Origin: Gyromitra esculenta
Lineage: Eukaryota > Ascomycota > Pezizomycetes > Pezizales > Discinaceae
DNA: 64,000 nucleotides
Assembly (NCBI GenBank): GCA_038503075.1
Contig: JBCAML010000002.1
Span: 682,001 to 746,000 of the forward strand
Reading direction: 5' to 3'
The translations under genes were made by a program, and so were the position numbers. The stretch's first letter is position 1, and the number at the start of each line of letters is the position of its first letter. The notes under the pieces are model-generated. The model was not told the DNA's origin. It saw only the letters and a program-made list of their open reading frames with translations, and made no database searches. Positions 1-10,727 of this stretch are shown here, piece by piece.

Positions 1-858
1 CCTGTCTCACTCATTCCGCTCCAGCGCGAGATCTTACATGGCACACGACGATCCCCGCTGCCAACGATAAGCGAAGCCTCCAGTTCCCCTGCAGCCACGT
101 CATGTGATTGCGCCCATTGCATATAAAATTGTTGCATCAGCGATAACCGCTTTTCAGACAATGCTAGATAATCCATGTTGGTGTGTGCCAACCCTGGCCC
201 TAGACACTCTAATTTTACTTTAGCAAAGGTTCCAATTGGTGGCCTCATGTGCTCGTGCTCTGCCATAAATACCTAGCTTCATCCCAACCAGCTGCCAATG
301 CTTGGCCTCGCAGCCAGCTTCCCGCTACAAAGCCTAACTATTCAAGCAAGCAAGCAAGCAAGCAATCCAAACTCGTGGCTCCATCCTCTTAATTCTTTCA
401 CATCAACCAGAAACATAACTAGACAAAAGAAACAAGCACCAGTACAAACGTATGAAATAGGTAGGAAAAAAGAAAAAGGAGAAAGAGGAGAAAAAGACAA
501 CTACCGTCCGGCCCAGCGGGACCAACACAGGGGGAAAGACAAAATATCGATCCATAATCAAAACGACCTTTTTGCATGACCAATCCGCACATCCGCGTTA
601 GAAGTACAACCAAATGCTGCTCAGTCCAAATCATCTCCCCTTTTCCGCTCCCTTGCAAAACGTCTAGTTACATGTATCTATCCGTTTCGGTTTCCCACTA
701 GTCCTATCGTTATGAGAAAGTTCACCAAGAGAATAATAATCAACCTAAGCTGTCCAGTTATGGCCCATCACTGCCCCATAATCCCCATCCAAATTGAGAT
801 GGAAAGGCCAATGATAATAAAATAAAACTCCAGACTCCTGTCCCATCATCGAACTTCC
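1..858. other. spacer downstream of RAD21
   Basis: No gene is supported here. The stretch is the 3' flank of the cohesin gene. It holds a CAAG microsatellite (343-365) and one TACATGTA octamer (669-676). The short open frames are low-complexity and lack homology that I can recognise. Confidence 0.6.
343..365. repeat. (CAAG)n microsatellite
   Basis: About five and a half tandem CAAG units are visible directly in the sequence. Confidence 0.9.
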
Positions 859-3123
859 TCAAGCCGCCGCAGCACTAGCACCTTCACCCCTTCCAACACC
901 GACGACCAGCTCTCTCTGCTGAACGCCTTCCCTTTCTTTCGCTCTTTGTAATTCAAGCTCTTTTTCTTTCTCCTCTTCCTCCGCAACCTGTTGTTCGTCT
1001 CTTTCTTCTGCCCACTGTCCCCACAACGCCTTTTTACCTTTGATCGTGATATGGCCGAAGCCCTCTGTTTGCTTTACGCTGATAGCGTCCTTAGTTGCCA
1101 GTACAAGTACCTCAAAGAACATCTTTGTTGCATCCGTTCGCGCCGTTATCGCGAGCGGGAGGAGCTCTTGAAACTTCACAGATTTTTTCCCAATCGGTTC
1201 CGAGAATTGTTCCCGTAGAAGGTGGACAGCTGCTTGTGTTTGCTTTGAAATCGGTTGTGTGGAAGGAGGGGGCATGTACGATTCTTCTTCGGGATAAGGA
1301 GTAAAGGCCTGCTCTTCATCGGCGGCATGGATACCTGGAGTCATGGGCTCTGTTGTAGATAATCAGTTTCTGGGGTTGCAATGCGCAAATGAATACATCC
1401 TGGGAAAGAGATCTTACCGTTGATATCGGTTGGAAGCATTAAGCCCTCTTCATCCTCGTCCTCTCGACTTCGTACTGGCTCATCGTCGTGCGGTAACATG
1501 AACATTTCGTCACCAGCACCACCCTCATCTCCACTCCCGGCCGCTTGATCTCTCGTCTCGTCTTCCATTATCTGTAATTGGTCCTCTTCATCAAATTCCA
1601 ACAATCTGGGCTGCTTAGACGGACTTCTCGCATCCTGTGCCACAATTTCCTCATCTCCATCCTCCCTTTTCCGCTTCAACTCTGCCATCCTCCTCACAAA
1701 CTCCGGACTTAGCAAGCTTGCAAGCTCTGGTGCAATATGTTTTGGATAGAACACATTCTGTGCGAACCCTCTCGACTTTTGCAAGTTCAGCAGCGCCAGC
1801 AAAGTTGGATCCCTAGGTAAAAAGCTCGGCTCTTTCAAAATCTTGCTCCTGTCTTCTTGTTGGGCTTTGATCTGCTTTGCACGGATTTCCGTCACCTCAT
1901 CGATCATGACTCTGCGACCCCTTACTGCTCGTTGATGATGAACCGTCTGCTCTGGTTCTGGTTCCTCACTGAGGGGTCGGAGCGTATCATCTAGGAAACT
2001 TAGATTAAGCAAATCCCCATGAGTCCGAAGATCTCCTTCAAGCTCGCGGTCGACACTACTGCGGACAGAGGACAAAGGGGATGACTCTGCACGTTCTGAG
2101 CGAGCAGGGCCAACCGACAGCGCACGGGGCGTTTCGGGGCCTAGGGGTGATAGAAGACCAGCCGATCGGATATCGTCTTCAGTTGGCGCACCAAGAATGG
2201 TCAGATCACCTTCATGCTCCTCGCTCCCACCAAGACCAAGATCTCCGTGGAATCCCATCGCAGTATCGTCCTCATCGCCAAAGTTCAATTGCAGATCTTC
2301 TTCTTCAGGCCTTCCAGCATCAGACTCGAGATCTTTTGGAGCCCCAGCGAATACGTCTTCCATATTCGAATCTATCAAATCATCCTCAATGTCTCTTGGC
2401 GCAGGCGCCTCTCTTCCTATTTCCGAGCCGATGTCTGACTCCGGTAGCAGTCCTGGGCTTCTGCCACGTCTTGCGGCCCTCACAGGTCTCGGCGCCAACT
2501 CCTCAGTTTCGCTGACGTAGAGACCCAGATCATCCAACTCCAATTCGCTATCTTGCGGTTCTAAACTACGTCCGAGACCCGTGTCTATAGGATCCAAGAG
2601 GAAGTCATCCGCCAAAGTAATTGCCTCTCTGTGTGAAATGTGAGCATTGGAATCAAAAGGTAGCTTGCCAAGGTCGCCCAGATCAAGAGTAGGGTCGGGA
2701 AGGAGGAGATCAAGCTCAGTGATGACATCAGGAAGCGTAAGCTGTGCGGCAGAGTGAGAAGTGGCGCCAGCTGGTAAATCAACATTTCCAGGACGGAAAG
2801 CCTGGCGAAACGCGCGTCAGCTAGTTTTACCTTGCAGCCAAGGAATAAGCATAACCAACCATCTTGATCTTCATCAAAGCCTCGTTGCAGTCTTCCAAAA
2901 GGTACCGAGCCTTTCGAGAATAGATACGGACCACACCCAGCAACAGCTGGCCACTAAGACGTAGTGCCATCGGGGCCTGGTTTTGACCAACGATGGCACC
3001 AACCGACGTTTCGATATTGGACTGTAGGATATGTGTCTTGGAGAGTTTGCGTTCAAGATTGGCGCTTAGCCAGACACGTGCCAGAGGGCCAGTCTTTGAT
3101 AGAAGAGTTTCGGAATAAAACAT
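859..3123 (-). CDS. RAD21: cohesin kleisin subunit Rad21/Scc1/Mcd1
   Basis: This is the alpha-kleisin that closes the SMC1-SMC3 ring, holds sister chromatids together and is cut by separase at anaphase. The model is complement(join(859..1349,1418..2801,2860..3123)), 712 residues, with introns of 58 and 68 nt. Residues 1-105 form the N-terminal kleisin domain (start MFYSETLLSK, then ARVWLSANLERKL, then MKIKMAFRPGNVDLPAG across intron 1). The middle is acidic and disordered. Residues about 586-660 are the C-terminal winged helix that binds the SMC1 head (VKFQELL, ATKMFFEVLVLATKDAI). The N-terminus fits mitotic Rad21 better than meiotic Rec8. An EIGR tetrapeptide ending near residue 218 is a possible separase site. 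The gene diverges from PMR1 across 1.5 kb, and an ACGCGT box lies about 110 bp upstream. Confidence 0.95.
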
Positions 3124-4607
3124 TGTGAATAATAATAATGGCGATGCTGAAGTCGATCGCGGTGCTGCTGCTGCTGATGGTGTTTTGCTGTTTTGAGGTT
3201 ATGCTGTTATGTTGTTATTGTATTAAGCGCGATCACGCGTGATGACGGTGGTGGGGACACCACTAACAAGGAACGCGACTAATGCAACTATGTAGCAGCA
3301 ATAGTGATGGTGGGGGGAAGCGCGTTGTTGTTTATTGCAGATGAAGCTCACGCGATGAATTTTGGGGGGTTACAGCTCGACAGCGCCAAGGAATATAGAG
3401 AGGGTCTCTGGCGAAATAGATGACTTGAATATGTGTGGGGCTGTAGTCAAGGATGGAAAGAAATGCAATTCATGGGCCGATAACGATTGTAAAGGAGGGG
3501 ATGGGAGGGGATGAAGAGGGAGTGACAAAACAGTCGCAAGACCCAACCGGGCAGGAAGGATAGAGATGAGATGGATAGATGTGCGTAATATGTATTTACA
3601 GGAACGACGCGGACGAGGTGGTTGGGGTTGAACGAGTTGGATAGGACGAGTCACGACTCACGGATGGGCGAGAGGGCGAGAACAAGAAGCAGAGCAGAAG
3701 CAGAAGAGAAGAAATGGCTGGATGGCTTAGCTGCCGGAAAGCACACACCATTGCTCTGGACGATTGGAGCAGAGATAAGATCTAGCAGATAAGAGAAAGT
3801 AACCGGCTACGCAACGCCGAAAACCCGTGGCCGTTTCACGCAAGGGGTGTTTGCCAGAGCCATGGGAGAGAGGCCACTCGTCGCTCGGTAGCCAGAAGAG
3901 GTAGGCAGGGGGTACGACGATGCCCATTTCTCCAGGATTGATTATATGGTATTAGAAAAGGAGGGCATGGAATCTCTCTCAACAAAACTCTTTCCCTCAA
4001 TTGATCCTATTGTCCGCAGCGACAGTAATACATACTACGTCCACCTCAGGGACTTCTGGACTTCTCGCTGAGAAAGCTAAATCTACCTACCAACCAACAT
4101 TTTCGTTGGGTTGCACACCCCCTGCGCTTTTTAATCCTTTTACTTTTTTCCTATCGAAAAAAAAGGTTCGTCCTTGGGGTTACATTACATGTAGGTACCG
4201 GAATTGTCGATACACACTTTCTCTCTTTCTTTGCGTCCACCCTTCCCCCAAACATAGAGCGTCCATCGTCCATCTCCATATCGCTGCTCCCTCAGCCCTT
4301 CCTTTCTCTTCGCTCATTATTTGTGTTTCCCTTCTTCGCCTCGGTTTTTAGTTTTATTTTTAATACTCCCTTTGTGCTCGTTTGCCCATCTGCTTACCTT
4401 GCTCCCTATTCTCCCCCTCGGTGGCCACGCTCCTTGCGCCAACTTTTCACATTGATGCTGTAGTCTTCGCCGCTCCCGTCCCGCTCCCGCTCCCCTTCTC
4501 CGAAGTCGCCGTATTGCGCCTATCATCCACACCCACTTGGCCAGCCCCCTCAATTCGCTTTTCTTTCCTTTCTGTCTTTCTGTCTTTCTTCTTTCCCCTT
4601 CGGGAAA
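3124..4607. other. divergent promoter region RAD21/PMR1
   Basis: This shared 1.5-kb upstream region has no supported gene. It contains an MCB-like box (3235-3240), a TACATGTA (4186-4193) and long pyrimidine-rich tracts before the PMR1 start (about 4200-4600), as is common in fungal 5' leaders. Confidence 0.6.
3235..3240. promoter_or_regulatory. MCB-like ACGCGT box upstream of RAD21
   Basis: ACGCGT sits in a 12-bp palindrome (3232-3243), about 110 bp upstream of the RAD21 start. MBF-type regulators bind ACGCGT at G1/S genes in yeasts. A role here is inferred from position only. Confidence 0.4.
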
Positions 4608-7600
4608 ATGGGCTCTTCTTCTCGATCAGATACCCCGCTAGGCATACCACTACGTAGCTTGTCTGCATCTCCGTTCCTCACCACTACATCAAGTAATTTA
4701 ACCCCAAATACTCCTAACCCCACATCATCAGTAAGCTTCCTCTTCCTCTTCCCCTTCCTCTCCCTCTTCCCCTTCCCCCTCCTCCCATAGCTTCCCGCAT
4801 CCACGTCGACCAAACCTTCTATCCTTGCTTATTGACCCCCTTGCTAGCCTCCTTCCGCCATATATGCAATCCTCACCCCCGAGGAGACTGCCTCTAAGCT
4901 ACAGTCCTCCTTGACGCACGGGCTCTCATCTACCCAGGACATCGTATTCCGCCGGTCTATTCATGGCTTCAACGAACTCCCCAGCGGTGACGAGGATTCA
5001 GTCTATGTCCGATTCTTCAAGCAATTCGTGGAATCACCCTTGATTCTCCTGCTGCTGGGCAGTGCTGCCGTCTCTTTTATGATGGACAATATGGAGGATG
5101 CTATCAGCATTACGCTGGCCGTGGTGATCGTGGTTGCCGTAGGCTTCGTCCAAGAATATCGCTCTGAGAAGAGCTTAGAAGCTCTAAACAAGCTTGTCCC
5201 ACACTTTGCCCACTTGCTACGTGGGAGGTCTAGTGATGGGGAGTCTGCCCCTCCATCCTCCCAGACGGTGATGGCGGGCCAGCTGGTGCCTGGTGACTTG
5301 ATCACGTTCTCCACCGGTGACAGGATCCCAGCAGACATACGAATCACCCAGGCTTCTGGCCTGGAAATAGACGAATCTAACCTGACTGGGGAAAACGCGC
5401 CTGTCAAGAAGTCTGTGAACGCTGTCGCACCCAGGGATTCCTTGAATCCGACCTTGTCAGACCTCTCCATATCGGATCGCAAATGCATAGCTTTCATGGG
5501 AACTCTCGTCCGCAACGGCAATGGCCAGGGTCTTGTGATCGCTACCGGATCCAAAACAGAGTTTGGTGCGATCACCGCGATGCTCCAAAATATAGTCAAA
5601 CCTAAAACCCCACTACAAGCGTCGATGGACAAGCTTGGGAAAGATTTGAGTTATGCCAGCTTTGCCGTTATTGGAGTCATTGTTTTGATAGGGCTTTGGC
5701 AAGGAAGGAGTTGGCTTGACATGTTCCAGATTGGTGTTTCTCTAGCAGTTGCGGCGATCCCCGAGGGTCTGCCGATCATCGTAACAGTCACCTTGGCTCT
5801 AGGGGTGCTCAGAATGGTGCGGCAGGGAGGAATTGTAAGGAAATTGCCTAGTGTTGAGACTTTGGGGTGTGTCTCAGTGGTTTGCAGCGACAAAACTGGT
5901 ATATTTCACCTGTGATATGTATACCTATACTGAGGAACAAAACTGGTGGCCTAACTTCTAAGCTCAGGAACATTGACGATGAATCATATGACGGTTACAA
6001 AGATATGGACGCCGACATTTACGGAGCCGATTGAGAAATCTGCTTTAATATCATCCGGCTGTCAAGATGCATCCCTAAGTGCCGTTATACGGATCGGCAA
6101 TCTTTGTAATAATGCTCGTCTTTCTTCCTTGGCTGGCGTGGCTGCTACGACATCGATAGGAATGACCGATGAAACTAGCATCAACTCCAGATTCGTTGGG
6201 CAAGCGACGGAAGTCGCATTGCTGGATTTAATGGATATGTTTGGGGAAGTGGACGTGAGAGAGCGGAGTCAAAGAGTATTGGAAACTCCATTCTCCTCGG
6301 AAAATAAATGGATGGGTGTCATTGTAGGTGGGGGCGATATCGGGGGGCGGAAAGCATACGTGAAAGGCGCATTAGAACAGATCCTAGCGAGGTGCGATAC
6401 ATACCTGACGAAAGACGGTAAAGAAGCACTTCTAGATGATATGCAAAGGAAAATGGCGAAAGACAATGCGGAAATCATGGCAAATGAGGGGCTGAGAGTG
6501 TTGGGATTTGCCAGTGGGTCTATCAAGTCCAGACCAAACTCGGGAACTAGTCATACGAGCAATGATCGGGACGACAACTCGACTTATGCTGGTCTCACAT
6601 TTGCCGGTACGGTGGGTATGTATGATCCCCCAAGAAAAGGGGTGAAAAAAGCAATCCGATCCTTGATGCGCGGTGGTGTCAAGGTGATAATGGTTACCGG
6701 TGATGCGGAAACTACTGCCGTAGCCATCGCGAGGAAATTGGGTATACACGTGCTTCCTGACAACCACGGCCCTGGTGGAATTGTAAGACCCGTATTGAAA
6801 GGCGAAGACCTTGACAACATGACAGATTCCCAGCTTGCCCAAGCAATCGCCACCACCTCTATATTTGCCCGCACTTCACCGGAGCACAAGATGAAGATTA
6901 TTCGCGCACTTCAATCTCGGGGCGAGGTTGTAGCTATGACGGGAGACGGCGTTAATGACGCACCTGCACTCAAGATGGCAGATATCGGTATCAGCATGGG
7001 ATTGCAGGGAACAGATGTAGCTAAGGAGGCTGCAGACATGATATTAAGCAACGATGATTTCTCAACCATCTTAACAGCAATTGAAGAGGGCAAGGGTATT
7101 TTTTACAATATCCAGAATTTTTTGACTTTTCAACTCAGCACCAGCATTGCAGCATTGAGCTTAGTATTGCTGTGCACATTTTGCGGTTTAAGTAATCCTT
7201 TGAACCCGATGCAGATTTTATGGATTAGTATGCCTCCCTATTATACTCTCTTCCGCCGCGAAAAGCTTCTAATTTTGATATGAACTAGACATTTTAATGG
7301 ATGGCCCACCTGCCCAATCCCTGGGCGTCGAGCCCGTCGACCCGGCAGTCATGAATAGACCTCCTCGCTCTCGTAACGACCAAATTTTAACTAAGCCTGT
7401 CCTCCTTCGAATATTGACATCTTCACTTACAATTGTCACTGGTACAATGTTCGTTTATGTTATGGAATTGAAAGATGGCGTCGTGACGGCACGAGATACT
7501 ACCATGACATTCACCTGCTTCGTTCTCTTCGATATGTCCCTTGCGCTCTCATGTCGGTCCGAATCGAAGTCGATACTGAGAGGCGAGGTCGACATATTCA

Positions 7601-7839
7601 GAAATAAGATGTTCAATTTTGCCGTCTTTGGGTGTCTATTAGGGCAAGCTGCCGTGGTTTACCTACCCGGGCTACAAAATATCTTTCAGACAGAAGCTCT
7701 AGGGCCGAAGGATTTGGTACTGCTTCTCCTACTCGCCAGCACGGTATTTTTTGTGGACGAAGGGAGGAAGTGGTGGAAAAGGCGGGGCGGGATGGGACCG
7801 AATTTTGGTGCGAATCATGGGTATAGTAGTAGTGTATGA
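4608..7839 (+). CDS. PMR1: P-type Ca2+/Mn2+-transporting ATPase (PMR1/SPCA, Golgi)
   Basis: This pump loads Ca2+ and Mn2+ into the Golgi lumen for secretion and glycosylation. The model is join(4608..4730,4848..5898,5968..7227,7289..7839), 994 residues, the usual PMR1 length. After a Ser/Thr/Pro-rich start comes the cation ATPase N-terminal motif ([18 protein letters not shown]). Then come the actuator TGE (LTGEN), the TM4 calcium-site motif PEGLP, the phosphorylation site CSDKTGTLT (Asp near residue 389; intron 2 splits the Gly codon of DKTG), and the hinge motifs TGD and [11 protein letters not shown]. Intron 3 interrupts the TM6 motif [15 protein letters not shown], whose Asn and Asp fit the single Ca/Mn site of SPCA pumps. 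That motif and the length argue against a plasma-membrane PMCA or a SERCA. The start ATG opens a frame joined in phase to the conserved N-domain. Confidence 0.96.
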
Positions 7840-9076
7840 GGTTGGTGGTCGTGATATAGATAGAGTACCCTCCCACTCTGTTGAATTTTGATGTAAGGGA
7901 AATTTCGGCTAGCTGATATTTGTTTCCAGGCAAGATTTTCGTGTAATAATGCATCTGTAGACTAGGGCCATTGGCTTTCTTTTTCTGGGTTTGGCTTTCT
8001 TTTTCATTACATTTACATTTCGTTTACCTGGAATTATTTTATTCTTTCCTAGCCTATATGGATTTTCATTTAAGATTTTCAGTTTGCCTTTCATGAGTAT
8101 TGGGAACCAAAAGCTTAAGTCAATGTATTTTGTACGTGAAAACGGTGTTTGGAAAGGTAATGATGGGTGAAAAGGAGGGCTACGTGTTATTATTTTATTC
8201 GTGTCCCCCCCCCAAAAAATTGACGGGAGAGATCATAAAATATCTTTGGGCTAGGGATTATTGGATTGGATAGACTACAGTGGATATCGCACGGAGAAGG
8301 AAATGTGTTTTATGTATATATGGGGGCTTTTTATGTGATTATTGTTCCTGTGACCGTCCGTTGGCCTGGGAGAGGACGCGTACGTACTGGTAGCTAGATG
8401 CACTACGGGTGCTACGGGTACACGAGCACCAACACTCACTTACAAAATGTGCCCAAAATCACTATCACAATGAAGTTAATAAAAGGAAGGAAACCGTACA
8501 AAGATAGAATTCAAAAATGATCAAAAATCGCTGGAATAGCTAGTATGAGGAAGAGTTCAATTTAGGCCTAGGGCACCACCACTTTGAATCATTTATCCCT
8601 ACACTCGTAGTAAATATACACGCATCAGTTAAGTTTATCAAATGTAGTTTAACTTTATACCAACTATATCTATCTAGAAACTCCACTACTACCCCAGCTT
8701 GAGCTACAGGCTTATCAATTTCAAAGCAAACATAACTCCTCTTATTTGAAATTATAGTACCCTAGGGATAATTGATATTTTTTTACCCCGCCACCGGTGA
8801 CCTTTTATTAACATCTGGACCTACATGTATATAGTTTCATGTGCCTACACGTATCTACATGACTCTCTTTGTGACTTATTAAAACACGACAAGTTATCTC
8901 AATGATAGAATCATTCGCACAAACACCGCAATCGTGATTAAATATACGCAGCAAATAATTTATTGAATCTTACGTTTAGAGGTTAAACTAAATACCCATA
9001 CTAATTAGAAGGTCACATTTGAGTCACCCTAAGAAAAGAGCTGCACCGCCACCTGTCATCAGACTTCCCCCAACAC

Positions 9077-9373
9077 CCGTAGTACTCATGTCGCCAGATT
9101 TATAATGCCAGATGACGGAAGTCTGACTATGAATGCTGAGTGTGAAAACGGGTCCCGGGTGCCGGTGAAACCCCCACAGGAAGCTTGGTTCTTTAATTGC
9201 TATTGGATATAGAAAATTATAATAATTAAAATACATTGTCTAAAGTGTACTGAAGTTGCTGCCACTCTCAAAATGCTACCTTTCCTCGTATCTCATACAA
9301 CAGACATGATAATTCCGACCTTGGTAAAAATTTCGTCATCTGGCATTATAAATTTAGCGACGTGAGTACACGG
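9077..9373. repeat. imperfect inverted repeat, MITE-like
   Basis: The arms at 9077-9120 and 9331-9373 are near-complementary over about 43 bp and share the core TTTATAATGCCAGATGACG. They enclose about 210 bp with no ORF. No clear target-site duplication was found, so the class of element is unknown. Confidence 0.65.
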
Positions 9374-9591
9374 ATACAGCTACAGGGGAAAGTCTGGTGG
9401 TACGACAAGAGCCACCAATGTTCCTGCTCCAACCCCAAAACGCTTGCGAGGTTTAGTAAATATACCTCATCAATTCAGAATGTTGTATAGATATTGTAAA
9501 TCGAAGTTGTTTGGTAAAACTGAGAAGTTCAAACAACTGTGAGTCTCTCGAGGAGAGAACTACGCCGCCGCGTTCGGTAGACTTTCCCCTT

Positions 9592-9978
9592 ACCGTAGAA
9601 GCTGGGCAAATACAGACCGTTGCCGAGAGGGGGCGTCTGAGATACATACTATCCTAATAGCAGCCAATTTTGGTGAGTTTTCCCTGCGAACAGACCCCAG
9701 CACTCCCAGCTGAGCTGGCTTTCCCTCGGTTTCGGCTTAAATCAATCTCTCAAGAGGTATCCCTTACGCTGGTGCTTAGAGGCTGCCAAATATGTCAACC
9801 TCGATCAGGTAGATAAATGGACGATCTTGCTGTATTGAGGAGTTTCCTATCCGGATACGGGGCTGAAATGAGACCTTGCGCTCGGCCACCAAACTAGTTG
9901 GCAGCTTCACCAGCGTAAGGGATAGCATTCCAGACGCCTCCTCTTGGCAACGGTCTGTATCTCATCAACTTCTACGGT
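9592..9978. repeat. interrupted large palindrome
   Basis: The outer arms 9592-9654 and 9919-9978 match in inverted orientation (shared ATACAGACCGTTGCC and GGCGTCTG). Inner arms at 9759-9789 and 9898-9923 also match (CCCTTACGCTGGTG). On the right the arms are contiguous, while on the left about 100 bp separates them. This suggests one palindromic element whose left arm took an insertion. Confidence 0.6.
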
Positions 9979-10214
9979 ATCCGTGTATCGCGTCCCTCTC
10001 AATAGTTTTTGCCAAACAAACCTGACACCTGTCCGTCACCAGGCAGTATCCACCAGCAGGCCGTTACCCCTGTATATGTAGTTGTGTAAGATTGGTTGCA
10101 TTGTCGTAGGGTTTTGCACGTACCCACTCAAACAACGAAACAAAAAAAAGTCTTATCCTCACCAAAACCAAGTGATTTCTAGACCGTACCCACCTTCCAA
10201 GCCTGCTCAATGTA

Positions 10215-10295
10215 CAGTCGCGTAAGAAAAGTCTTGACACCCCACCTAACTGGCGAGACAGCCACTGGGGTGTCAAGACTTTTCTTACACGGCTG
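10215..10295. mobile_element. 81-bp Tc1/mariner-like palindromic MITE
   Basis: Inverted repeats of 29 bp (10215-10243 and 10267-10295, 27/29 identical) begin CAG and contain AAAAGTCTTGACACCCC. They surround a 23-bp loop. Both ends are flanked by TA (10213-10214 and 10296-10297), the target duplication of Tc1/mariner elements. There is no coding capacity. The element lies about 430 bp upstream of the APN1 start and would fold into one hairpin. Confidence 0.85.
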
Positions 10296-10578
10296 TACAG
10301 TTGCTCCTAGGGTCGCGACGGAACTGGTGCTTTGACGAACAAGGGTTGCTACTTCCAAGCCCCATTCCTCGTTACCCTACATCAAAAATGCAGCTTTGCA
10401 GGTTACTTTCGTCAGAGCCCTAGTTTCGCCGCGACTCTAGGAGCGATTATACCGAATAGAAAAAATCTTAAAAATCTTAGGGATATATTTCACACGAAGC
10501 TTCACCTCCGACAAAATTGTGGTAATTGCTGGAGGCTTCTTTTGGTGGAAGCTGTCAACTCTATTTTGGTGCTTATTG

Positions 10579-10664
10579 ACGCGTGTCCGCTGACTAAAGT
10601 CCTGTCTCTGTACTACGCGGAAAACGCGAGCCGAGACAAGACCATAAATTATCAATCAACGCGT
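10579..10664. promoter_or_regulatory. two MCB-like ACGCGT boxes upstream of APN1
   Basis: ACGCGT occurs at 10579-10584 and 10659-10664, 149 and 69 bp before the APN1 start codon. MBF controls many replication and repair genes in yeasts. The paired spacing near the start suggests, but does not prove, cell-cycle or damage control. Confidence 0.35.
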
Positions 10665-10727
10665 CTTTCTTCCCCGTCTACCGTACACACTCTCTCGTAC
10701 TTTTATACTAACGTTAAAAAAACAACA

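Larger units (their letters stand above)
7840..10214. other. repeat-rich spacer PMR1-APN1
   Basis: No gene is supported. The first kilobase is AT-rich 3' flank with one TACATGTA (8822-8829). Two large imperfect inverted repeats (9077-9373 and 9592-9978) fill the rest, which looks like decayed mobile DNA. Confidence 0.55.

Noticed and set aside
298..579. 93-codon open frame near the left end
   Set aside because: Built largely on a CAAG microsatellite and Lys/Glu-rich low complexity; no domain.
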